Assembly (NCBI RefSeq): GCF_012933505.1
Contig: NZ_JABBNB010000032.1
Location: 19,294-83,293 of the forward strand
Length of the DNA stretch: 64,000 nucleotides
DNA from: Gordonia asplenii
Lineage (GTDB): Bacteria; Actinomycetota; Actinomycetes; Mycobacteriales; Mycobacteriaceae
Direction: 5' to 3'
Shown here piece after piece: positions 18,370-25,907 of this stretch. The position numbers and the translations under genes were made by a program. Under the pieces are notes generated by a model, which did no database searches, was not told where the DNA came from, and was given only the letters and a program-made list of their open reading frames with translations. Each line of letters begins with the position of its first letter. Within the stretch, counting starts at the first letter, position 1.

Positions 18370-19571
18370 CTATCGCACCATCGATCGCCGCGGAGTCCGA
18401 GGCGGCTGTCGCGGATTCGACTGTCACACCTCCGACCGTCGACCCGCTGGCGTGGCTCGCCGACGCCGCGGCGGTCCGCGCCGACGCCGGGTTGCACCGC
18501 GAACTACTCGTGCGCCAAGCGGATTCGCCCGCGATCAACCTCGCGTCGAACGACTATCTCGGGCTGTCGGGACATCCGGACGTGATCGCCGCGGCACAAC
18601 GTGCGGCCGCGCGGTTCGGTGCGGGTTCGACGGCATCGCGACTCGTCGTCGGGACCACCGCCGCACACGACGAGTTCGAACGTGACATCGCCGACTTCCT
18701 CGGTTGGCCCGCGGCGCTGTGCTTCTCCTCCGGCTACCTCGCCAACGTCGGGGCGATCACCGCGCTCGTCGGACGCGGCGACCTGATCGTGAGCGACGCC
18801 GGAACACATGCGTCGCTGATCGACGGTTGTCGGCTGTCTCGCGCGCAGGTGGTCGTGGTCGGTCGCGGCGACGTCGACGCGGTAGCGGAAGCCTTACGCA
18901 CCAACGCTTTCCGCCGCGCGTTGGTGGTCACCGACTCGGTGTACAGCATCGACGGCGAACCCGCCCCCGTCGCTGGGCTCTACGCGGCCGCGCACGCCGC
19001 CGGTGCCGCGTTGCTGGTCGACGAGGCGCACGCGCTGGGGGTCCGCGGACCGGGCGGGCGGGGGCTGGTCGCCGAACTGGGACTCGCCGGTGCCCCGGGT
19101 CTGATCGTCACCACCGTCATGTCGAAATCGCTTGGCGCACAGGGCGGAGTGGTCGCGTCGTCGACACTGGTCCGCGAGCACCTGATCGACTGTGCCCGGC
19201 CGTTCATCTTCGACACCGGGCTCAACCCCGCGGCCGTCGGCGCGGCCCATGCCGCGCTCGGCATCCTGCGGGCGAATCCCGAACTGCCGCAGCGTCTGCG
19301 CACCGCTGCCGCGCGACTGGCCGCCAAGTGCGGCGGCCACGAACCGGCCGCGGCGGTGGTGTCACTGATCATCGGCGACCCGCACCAGGCCGTCGCCATC
19401 GCCGCGGGATGTCGGGCCGAGGGCGTGCTGGTCGGTTGCTTCCGGCCGCCGTCGGTGCCCGCGGGAACGTCGCGGCTGCGTCTCACCGCGCGCGCCGACC
19501 TCGACGACGCCACCGTCGACCACGTCGCCGACGTCGTCAATCGCGTTCGGGCGCAGGTGATGTCCGCATGA
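18366..19571 (+). CDS. bioF: 8-amino-7-oxononanoate synthase BioF
   Basis: 401 aa from ATG 18366, in a 4-nt overlap with bioA; the long open frame upstream is a shadow inside bioA. PLP-dependent alpha-oxoamine synthase joining pimeloyl thioester and L-alanine. Motifs: NLASNDYLGLSGHP, GAGSTASRLVVGT, VDEAHALGVRGPGGRG, and the PLP lysine in VMSKSLGAQGG (K254). The stop overlaps bioD by 4 nt. Confidence 0.95.
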   Translation: MTIAPSIAAESEAAVADSTVTPPTVDPLAWLADAAAVRADAGLHRELLVRQADSPAINLASNDYLGLSGHPDVIAAAQRAAARFGAGSTASRLVVGTTAAHDEFERDIADFLGWPAALCFSSGYLANVGAITALVGRGDLIVSDAGTHASLIDGCRLSRAQVVVVGRGDVDAVAEALRTNAFRRALVVTDSVYSIDGEPAPVAGLYAAAHAAGAALLVDEAHALGVRGPGGRGLVAELGLAGAPGLIVTTVMSKSLGAQGGVVASSTLVREHLIDCARPFIFDTGLNPAAVGAAHAALGILRANPELPQRLRTAAARLAAKCGGHEPAAAVVSLIIGDPHQAVAIAAGCRAEGVLVGCFRPPSVPAGTSRLRLTARADLDDATVDHVADVVNRVRAQVMSA

Positions 19572-20287
19572 GCGCGTCGACGATGGTGGTCACCGGGACC
19601 TCGACCGACGTCGGCAAGACGATCGCGACCGCAGCCCTCGCCGCGACGGCCCGCGCGGCGGGCCGCAGCGTCGCCGTCTGCAAACCCGCACAGACCGGCG
19701 TCGGGGCGGGCGAACCGGGCGATCTCGCCGACGTGACCCGCCTGGCCGGACCGCTGACCACCGCGGAATGCGCGCGCTACCCCGAACCGCTGGCCCCCGA
19801 CACCGCCGCGCGTCGAGCCGGACTGCCCTTCCTGGACCGAGCCGTCGTGGCCGCTGCCGTCGACGAGCTCGGTGCCGCACACGACGTCGTGCTGGTCGAG
19901 GGTGCGGGCGGCGTGCTGGTACGCCTGGCCCCCGACTACACGCTCCTCGACGTCGCCGCCGACGTGGCGGCCCCGGTGTACATCGTCGTCGCGCCCGGGC
20001 TCGGTACCCTCAACCACACCGAGCTCACCGTCGAGGCGATCCGCCGTCGTGGCCTCACCCCGGCCGGGCTGATCATCGGATCGTGGCCCGACGCCCCCGA
20101 CCTGGCGATGACCTGTAACCGCGACGACCTGCCGGCCCTGACCGGCGTACCCGTCGTCGGGGTGATTCCCGCCGGCGTCGGCGCGCTGTCCCGCGCGGAC
20201 TTCTGCGCGCGCGCCCCCGATTGGTTCGATCCCTCGATCTTCAGCCCGCACGACACTTTTCACCCCCAACAAGGAGTACTCACGTGA
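19568..20287 (+). CDS. bioD: Dethiobiotin synthetase BioD
   Basis: 239 aa from ATG 19568, coupled to the bioF stop. P-loop VTGTSTDVGKTIATAA at the N-terminus, KPAQTG and the VEGAGGVLVRL motif typical of BioD. It closes the ureido ring of DAPA with ATP and CO2. The stop codon (20285-20287) overlaps the bioB start. Confidence 0.95.
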   Translation: MSASTMVVTGTSTDVGKTIATAALAATARAAGRSVAVCKPAQTGVGAGEPGDLADVTRLAGPLTTAECARYPEPLAPDTAARRAGLPFLDRAVVAAAVDELGAAHDVVLVEGAGGVLVRLAPDYTLLDVAADVAAPVYIVVAPGLGTLNHTELTVEAIRRRGLTPAGLIIGSWPDAPDLAMTCNRDDLPALTGVPVVGVIPAGVGALSRADFCARAPDWFDPSIFSPHDTFHPQQGVLT

Positions 20288-21342
20288 CCCAGGCATCCGT
20301 CGACGCCCCCGTCGAGACGATCCCCGCCCCCGTCGAGACGATCCCGGCCGACGACATCCTCGCGATCGCCCGCGAGCAGGTGCTCGAACGCGGCGTCGGG
20401 CTCAGCAAGGAACAGACCCTACAGGTGCTGCAACTGTCCGACGATCGGCTGACCGAACTGCTCGCGCTGGCCCACGACGTGCGGATGAAGTGGAACGGCC
20501 CGGAGGTGGAGGTCGAGGGCATCATCTCGCTCAAGACCGGCGGCTGCCCGGAGGACTGCCACTTCTGCTCGCAGTCGGGACTCTTCGAGTCGCCCGTGCG
20601 CAGCGCCTGGATCGACATTCCGTCGCTCGTCGAAGCCGCCAAGCAGACCGCGAAGACCGGCGCAACCGAATTCTGCATCGTCGCCGCCGTCCGCGGTCCC
20701 GACAAGCGGCTGATGAGCCAGGTCGCCGCGGGCATCGAGGCGATCCGCAACGAGGTCGACATCCAGATCGCCTGCAGCCTCGGCATGCTCACCCAGGAGC
20801 AGGTCGACCAGCTCAAAGACATGGGCGTGCACCGCTACAACCACAACTTGGAAACCGCGAAGTCGCACTTCACCAACGTCGTCACCACCCACACCTGGGA
20901 AGAGCGCTTCGAGACGCTGCGGATGGTTCGCGAAGCGGGCATGGAGGTCTGCTGCGGCGGCATCCTCGGCATGGGCGAGTCCCTCGAACAGCGCGCCGAG
21001 TTCGCCGCCGACCTCGCCGCCCTCGAGCCCGACGAGGTGCCGCTGAACTTCCTCAACCCGCGTCCGGGCACACCGTTCGGTGACCTGGAAGTTCTGCCCG
21101 CGGCGGAGGCACTCAAGGCGGTCGCGGCCTTCCGGCTCGCGCTGCCGCGCACCATTCTGCGCTTCGCCGGCGGCCGCGAGATCACCCTGGGCGACCTCGG
21201 CGCCAAGCAGGGCATCCTCGGCGGCATCAACGCGGTCATCGTCGGCAACTACCTGACCACACTGGGCCGCCCGGCCGAGGCGGACCTCGATCTGCTGGTA
21301 GACCTGTCGATGCCGATCAAGGCGCTCAACTCCAGCATCTGA
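20284..21342 (+). CDS. bioB: Biotin synthase BioB
   Basis: 352 aa from GTG 20284, supported by AAGGAG a few bases upstream and overlap with the bioD stop. Radical-SAM enzyme with the CxxxCxxC cluster motif GGCPEDCHFCSQSG, plus conserved Cys in IACSLG and EVCCGG for the auxiliary [2Fe-2S] cluster. The final Arg ligand sits in LRFAGGRE. The N-terminus has a perfect-frame 7-residue duplication (PVETIPA). The BsaP-like protein encoded next probably supports its activity. Confidence 0.96.
   Translation: MTQASVDAPVETIPAPVETIPADDILAIAREQVLERGVGLSKEQTLQVLQLSDDRLTELLALAHDVRMKWNGPEVEVEGIISLKTGGCPEDCHFCSQSGLFESPVRSAWIDIPSLVEAAKQTAKTGATEFCIVAAVRGPDKRLMSQVAAGIEAIRNEVDIQIACSLGMLTQEQVDQLKDMGVHRYNHNLETAKSHFTNVVTTHTWEERFETLRMVREAGMEVCCGGILGMGESLEQRAEFAADLAALEPDEVPLNFLNPRPGTPFGDLEVLPAAEALKAVAAFRLALPRTILRFAGGREITLGDLGAKQGILGGINAVIVGNYLTTLGRPAEADLDLLVDLSMPIKALNSSI
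20305..20346 (+). repeat. 21-bp tandem duplication at the 5' end of bioB
   Basis: Two adjacent 21-bp copies (GCCCCCGTCGAGACGATCCC plus one base) differing only at the last base, encoding PVETIPA twice. In frame and outside the catalytic domain. Confidence 0.85.
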
Positions 21343-21396
21343 TCCGCGAGCTGCGGTTCGCACCTGATCTGGCCCAGCGTGAAAGGACGTGCGGCG

Positions 21397-21651
21397 ATGA
21401 CCCCCACGAACACCGAGGTGACGGTACCCGGACCGCTCGCCGAGCCGCACCGATTCGGGGTGTACACCGGCATCGAGATCGACCTGCAGAGCGACGACGC
21501 CATCCCGACGACGGCGAAGCTCGGCCTGGAACCGCCGCGATTCTGCGGGCAGTGCGGTCGCCGGATGGTAGTTCAGGTGCGGCCCGACGGTTGGCGGGCC
21601 CGCTGCTCACGCCACGGCGAGGTCGACTCGGTGGAGCTGTATCACCGATGA
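21397..21651 (+). CDS. bsaP: Biotin synthase auxiliary protein (BsaP-like)
   Basis: 84 aa from ATG 21397, preceded by GAAAGGA at 9 nt; an in-frame GTG at 21379 would add six residues. Small protein with Cys residues in FCGQCGRRM and RARCSRHG. The position directly after bioB and the sequence type match M. tuberculosis Rv1590, the BsaP family reported to be an iron-sulfur protein needed by mycobacterial BioB. It is followed by an overlapping membrane-protein gene, as in M. tuberculosis. Confidence 0.85.
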   Translation: MTPTNTEVTVPGPLAEPHRFGVYTGIEIDLQSDDAIPTTAKLGLEPPRFCGQCGRRMVVQVRPDGWRARCSRHGEVDSVELYHR

Positions 21652-22241
21652 CGTCGTCGACGCCGGCAGGCGGTTCGCGGCGGACCGCTGGACTCATTGT
21701 GCTCGGCGGTGCGGTCGTGCTCGGCGCGATCGTCGGCGTCGGGTGGGCGCTCGCGGCTCCGGCGCCGCAGGGGCAGGTGCTCGCCGACGGATCGGCGGTC
21801 GTTCCCGGCGCGCAGATCGGCCGCTACTTCGACGGTGTCGGGGTGTTCTCGATGCTGATGGTTGCCGTCGGGGCCGTCGTCGGGTTTGTCGCATGGTTCG
21901 GCGCGCGCTCGTGGCGCGGGCCGGAAGGCGCGCTGCTCGCGATCGGGTCGGCGCTGGCCGGCGGCGCAGTGGCAATGGCCACCGGTACGTGGGTTTTCGA
22001 TCTGCGCACCCCCGCGATCGCCGGCTTGCACGCTGGCGACGTATTCGCCGTGGCCCCGAATATCTGGCTCGACGCCGATACGCCCGGAGCGGTGAGCGCG
22101 CCGGGACTGCTGTTGGTGATCGCACCGTTTCTGACGGCATTCGTCTATCTGTGCGCGGTATTGCTCAGCCGCAGCTCGGATCTGGGCCGTGGCGATCTGT
22201 CGGACGAATCGGTCGCCGCGGGGCCCGCGCCGGCGCAGTAG
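21648..22241 (+). CDS. DUF2567-type membrane protein (Rv1591-like)
   Basis: 197 aa from the ATG at 21648, in a 4-nt overlap with bsaP; the upstream open frame lies in bsaP. Four hydrophobic segments (about residues 15-36, 65-88, 98-120, 155-180). The conserved neighbour of bioB-bsaP in mycobacteria is a protein of this type. Function unknown; coupling to bsaP suggests a biotin-related role, but nothing in the sequence proves it. Confidence 0.75.
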   Translation: MTSSTPAGGSRRTAGLIVLGGAVVLGAIVGVGWALAAPAPQGQVLADGSAVVPGAQIGRYFDGVGVFSMLMVAVGAVVGFVAWFGARSWRGPEGALLAIGSALAGGAVAMATGTWVFDLRTPAIAGLHAGDVFAVAPNIWLDADTPGAVSAPGLLLVIAPFLTAFVYLCAVLLSRSSDLGRGDLSDESVAAGPAPAQ

Positions 22242-22323
22242 CGTCGTGCCTCACATGGGCCGGTCCGGCGCACGTGCAGGATGCGCGAGGTGAAAGACGG
22301 CGCGGGGTGAAAGAATCGGTGCC

Positions 22324-23199
22324 ATGTCTGTGGGCGACGCGGCCGAGTTCGCGCAGCGGGAAGTCGACAGAGTGCGCGACGATCCGCACGGGCGTCTCCG
22401 GTCGCTGCGACGTCTGTACGAGACGGCAGATCCGGCGTCGCCCCGATTGCCGTACCGGCGCGCCGCGACATCGTTCATGAAGTGGCAGTTGCGGCGTGGA
22501 CTGCTGGCCCCGACATCGAGCACGATTCCGGGGAGCCCGTGGTGGCGGGCAGTCAACGAGCGACTGCTGCACGATGGCTGGGAGGCGGCGGCGTTGGCGC
22601 GCGGAATTCCCGGGACGCCGTCGTCGGCCGCGGTCGAATTGTCGATGCGATTCATCGCCGAGCCCACGGCGAGCAATTGGTACCGTGCCCACAACGCCAG
22701 CATCGTCTCCGCCTATCAGGACAATCGAGCATTGGCGGGGCGGGAGAGCCGCTCCGAACGCTTCTTCATCAATCTGGTGCTGATGAGGGTGCTCTACGCC
22801 CACGCATTGGTGTCCGCGCCACGGTTGGCCCTGTCGTGGCTCGCCCCGCTCGCTCCCGTCCTGGGCGACCCGCGGCTCGGGATGACCGGAATGTTCCTGT
22901 CGATCTCGCGGGTACTGCCCGCCCGGTACCCACTGTGCGACGACGTCGAGATCTACGTCGCCGACGAGCACGGCTTCGGGAGACTGCTCGACGTCGGCGT
23001 GATAGGTCCTCGGCTGCCCGAACTGTATGCGTGGTCCGCGGCCGAACTGGAGCAGTCACAGCTGAGCGGATGGCTCGCCGGATCGATTCCGACCTACGTG
23101 TGGCCGGAGACCGACCGCGCGGTGTGGGACCCGCACCCGGGCACGCTCGCGGCCGGCGCACGCCGCATACTGGCGCCACGCGGACGGTCGACGCCGTAA
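22324..23199 (+). CDS. Uncharacterised soluble protein
   Basis: 291 aa; I do not recognise the family. No signal peptide. The middle is hydrophobic and helical (about residues 140-185, FFINLVLMRVLYAHALVSAP), and the sequence is rich in Trp and Arg (GSPWWRAVNERLLHDGWEA). GAAAG lies about 10 nt before the ATG. It has its own 82-bp upstream gap and is separated from the patatin gene by 124 bp, so it is probably a single transcription unit. Confidence 0.6.
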   Translation: MSVGDAAEFAQREVDRVRDDPHGRLRSLRRLYETADPASPRLPYRRAATSFMKWQLRRGLLAPTSSTIPGSPWWRAVNERLLHDGWEAAALARGIPGTPSSAAVELSMRFIAEPTASNWYRAHNASIVSAYQDNRALAGRESRSERFFINLVLMRVLYAHALVSAPRLALSWLAPLAPVLGDPRLGMTGMFLSISRVLPARYPLCDDVEIYVADEHGFGRLLDVGVIGPRLPELYAWSAAELEQSQLSGWLAGSIPTYVWPETDRAVWDPHPGTLAAGARRILAPRGRSTP

Positions 23200-23268
23200 G
23201 AGGGGCGTGTCATGCCCGATCGTCGTGTGCGTCGGTGGACCCGACTTCGCCGCAGATGAGTTTCGATC

Positions 23269-23292
23269 ACACGAGTAGTGCACTACTCGTGT
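23269..23292. promoter_or_regulatory. 24-bp perfect palindrome, putative operator
   Basis: ACACGAGTAGTG followed by its exact reverse complement CACTACTCGTGT, 31 bp before the patatin ATG. Perfect dyads of this length at a promoter usually mark a regulator site. No second copy was noticed elsewhere in the window. Confidence 0.55.
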
Positions 23293-23323
23293 ATTTCCGC
23301 TTTCGCGCGCGCACTCTTGAGGT

Positions 23324-25807
23324 ATGTCCGAGAATCCGGAACGTCACATCGAGCTGCGACTGGCCGTGGTCTGCTACGGCGGTGTGGCACTGGCCATCTA
23401 CATGCACGGGGTGACGAAGGAACTGCACAAGCTGGTCGAGGCCTCGCGACAGGTGGAGAAGGGCGGGCCCAATGAGTTCGACGCCGACGACACCGCGCGG
23501 GCATACTACGACGTGCTGGCCGCCTACCGCGACCAGGGGACACCGCTGCGAGTGGTGATCGACGTGATCAGCGGGACATCGGCCGGGGGGATCAACGGCG
23601 TCGTGCTGGGCAAGGCCATCGCCCGCGGCGCCGATCAGCAGAAACTGCGCGACCTGTGGCTGAACGACGCCGATCTGCGAAAGTTGTTGCGGCCCAACCT
23701 TCATATCGGCTTGTGGCCGGGCGTGGCGGTGTCGTTGGCGTGGCAGTTGATCAATGTGCGGCGTCGAACGTCGCCGTTGTCGGGTGCCTTCCTGGCGAGG
23801 AAGCTCTACGACGCGCTGCGGTCGATGGACGACGGGGCCGGCGACAGTCTGCTCATCGACAACGACTCGCTCGACCTGTATGTCACCACCACCGACCTGA
23901 CCGGCGCGGACCGCCCGATGTCCGACGGCGCGGGCGGAATCAGCCAGCGCTCAACCGATTTCGCCCGCGCGATCAAGTTCAGCGCCACCGCGGGTCCCGG
24001 CGAGTTCGGCGCGGACTGGACCCCGGCGCTGACCTTCGCCGCGCGCGCCACGTCGTCGTTTCCCGGTGCGTTCGCGCCGGTGAGCCTGCGCAGCATCGCC
24101 GACGAAGTGGACTTCGCCGAGCAACACGTCGTGTTCGATCCCACCACGGTCCACTTCACCACCGACTATCGCGAGACGAGCGTCGACGCCGTCGACGTGT
24201 GGTTCGTCGACGGCGGACTCCTCGACAATGCGCCCTTCGACCACGCCGTCGCGGCGATCGCTCGTAAACCCGCAGAATCGCAGGTGGTGCGTCGGCTCGG
24301 GTACATCGAGCCCGATCCGGGGATCGCACTGCTGGCTCCCGCCCGCGCGAACACGCCGACCGCCCCGGCCGCCGCGCCGCGGTGGGTCAACGGTGTCTTC
24401 AAGGCGATCATCGGAGCGAAGGGATCGCACTCGTTCCTGCCCGACCTGATCGAGATCCGCGAGATGAACAACGAGATCCAACAGATCGGGGCGATCATCG
24501 AGGCGCAGGAAGGGCTGGTCCGGGACAAGCTCGTCGAACTCGGACTACAGGTCGGAACCGATCTGCTGACCGTCCAGAACGAGGACAGCGGTACCTCGGT
24601 GGAGTTCCGGGGAGCGTCGGCGACTCCCACCAAGATCGATGGCAGTCCCGTCACCGCTGCGACTGCGACGGTAGGAGTGCCCGCGGCCGTCGCCGAATTC
24701 GCGGACAAGACCAACGCATCGGTTCCCGCGTGGATCGGCGTCGGATACCCGACCTACGTACGCCTCAAGGCGACGTCGGCGGTCGACTACCTCTCCTCGG
24801 CGATCGGCGGGCGAGTCGGCTATGTGGACGGATCGAATGCTGCCGACTTCCTCCAGACGACGCTGCGCGAGTGGCTCAAGACTTCACCGGATTGGTCCCC
24901 GACGACGCCGAGCGGACTGGCCGCCCTACTCAAGAACCTGGACATGCCCTACCGCGAGCGCCGCCTGCAGTTCGTGCTGATGGCGATCAACGATCTGTAC
25001 GCCGATCCCGCTCAACCGGTGCGGGCGACCGAGCTCGACGATCTCAAGGGCGAAGCGTGGCGCGCGTTCTCCGAGATCAGGCAGGTGACCGTCGATGCCG
25101 TAGGAAAACTCCACGATCAGAATTTGTTCGATTTCCTTCCCGAGCCGACGTCGGACCCCAAATCATTTCCCATTCCTGATCGATTCGCCGCCGAAAACAG
25201 CGCGAAATTCGCCGCCATCGTCAGCCAATTCTGCACCATCATCGGCGGCGGCCCCGGACACTACAGCAACGTTCTCTGGAATAGATATGTGCCGAAGACC
25301 GCGCACTGGCCGACGACGGCCCGGCAGACGCTGTTGACCCGCTATCTCGGTTTTCCGCTATGGGACGCGACGATCTATCCGAGCACGGCGCTGTCGAATC
25401 TTCCCATGTACTCGCCACTGAAGGTCGAGGCGTTCTCGCCGGAGGCCGCCCGCGCACTGCGGCCCGCACCGGGCACGCAGAAGTTGCAGGGCGCGGGATT
25501 CTTTCATTTCGGCGGCTTCCTGAAGCGCGCGTGGCGCGAGAACGACTATCTGTGGGGGCGGCTGGATACCGTCGAGCGCATCCTCGCCATCGTCGACGAC
25601 GCGGCAGCCGAGGACGCCCAGAACCATCCGAGCATCGTGGCGATGCCGACCGATCCGGCGCAGCGGATCTCGCTGTCGCTGAAGGCCGGTCTCGGTGCGG
25701 TTCTCCGATCGGAGTCCGGACTGACGAAAGTCCGTCGATTACGCGAGCTTCTCACCGCGCAGATCGACGGGGATGGCAGATCGACGGGCCCGAATAATGC
25801 GAAATAA
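23324..25807 (+). CDS. Patatin-like phospholipase, DUF3376 type
   Basis: 827 aa. N-terminal patatin domain: glycine-rich block CYGGVALAIYMHGV, nucleophile elbow GTSAGG (about residues 84-90) and the catalytic Asp in VDGGLLDNAPF (about 295), giving a complete Ser/Asp dyad. The long C-terminal region resembles the DUF3376/TIGR03607 patatin-related proteins of actinobacteria. It probably hydrolyses lipids or acyl esters; there is no signal peptide, so it is expected in the cytoplasm or at the inner membrane face. GAGG lies before the ATG. The stop codon lies in the first of three 17-bp repeats. Confidence 0.82.
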   Translation: MSENPERHIELRLAVVCYGGVALAIYMHGVTKELHKLVEASRQVEKGGPNEFDADDTARAYYDVLAAYRDQGTPLRVVIDVISGTSAGGINGVVLGKAIARGADQQKLRDLWLNDADLRKLLRPNLHIGLWPGVAVSLAWQLINVRRRTSPLSGAFLARKLYDALRSMDDGAGDSLLIDNDSLDLYVTTTDLTGADRPMSDGAGGISQRSTDFARAIKFSATAGPGEFGADWTPALTFAARATSSFPGAFAPVSLRSIADEVDFAEQHVVFDPTTVHFTTDYRETSVDAVDVWFVDGGLLDNAPFDHAVAAIARKPAESQVVRRLGYIEPDPGIALLAPARANTPTAPAAAPRWVNGVFKAIIGAKGSHSFLPDLIEIREMNNEIQQIGAIIEAQEGLVRDKLVELGLQVGTDLLTVQNEDSGTSVEFRGASATPTKIDGSPVTAATATVGVPAAVAEFADKTNASVPAWIGVGYPTYVRLKATSAVDYLSSAIGGRVGYVDGSNAADFLQTTLREWLKTSPDWSPTTPSGLAALLKNLDMPYRERRLQFVLMAINDLYADPAQPVRATELDDLKGEAWRAFSEIRQVTVDAVGKLHDQNLFDFLPEPTSDPKSFPIPDRFAAENSAKFAAIVSQFCTIIGGGPGHYSNVLWNRYVPKTAHWPTTARQTLLTRYLGFPLWDATIYPSTALSNLPMYSPLKVEAFSPEAARALRPAPGTQKLQGAGFFHFGGFLKRAWRENDYLWGRLDTVERILAIVDDAAAEDAQNHPSIVAMPTDPAQRISLSLKAGLGAVLRSESGLTKVRRLRELLTAQIDGDGRSTGPNNAK

Positions 25808-25853
25808 CGGGCGGTAGGGAATAACGGGCGGCAGGCAATAACGGACGACTTCG
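25803..25853. repeat. Three 17-bp tandem repeats before the LuxR-type gene
   Basis: AATAACGGGCGGTAGGG, AATAACGGGCGGCAGGC and a third, diverged copy beginning AATAACGGACGAC. Copies start at 25803, 25820 and 25837. They end 40 bp before the -10 of the following regulator gene and could be regulator-binding iterons. Confidence 0.6.
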
Positions 25854-25893
25854 GAATCGGTGAAGGACGTGAGCGCACGGCGTCGAGCATTGG

Positions 25894-25899
25894 TAAAAT
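25894..25899 (+). promoter_or_regulatory. -10 element of the LAL regulator, leaderless type
   Basis: TAAAAT, 8 nt before ATG 25908. This spacing places the transcription start at or next to the A of the ATG and supports that start over the GTG at 25860. Confidence 0.55.
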
Positions 25900-25907
25900 C
25901 GGCCACT

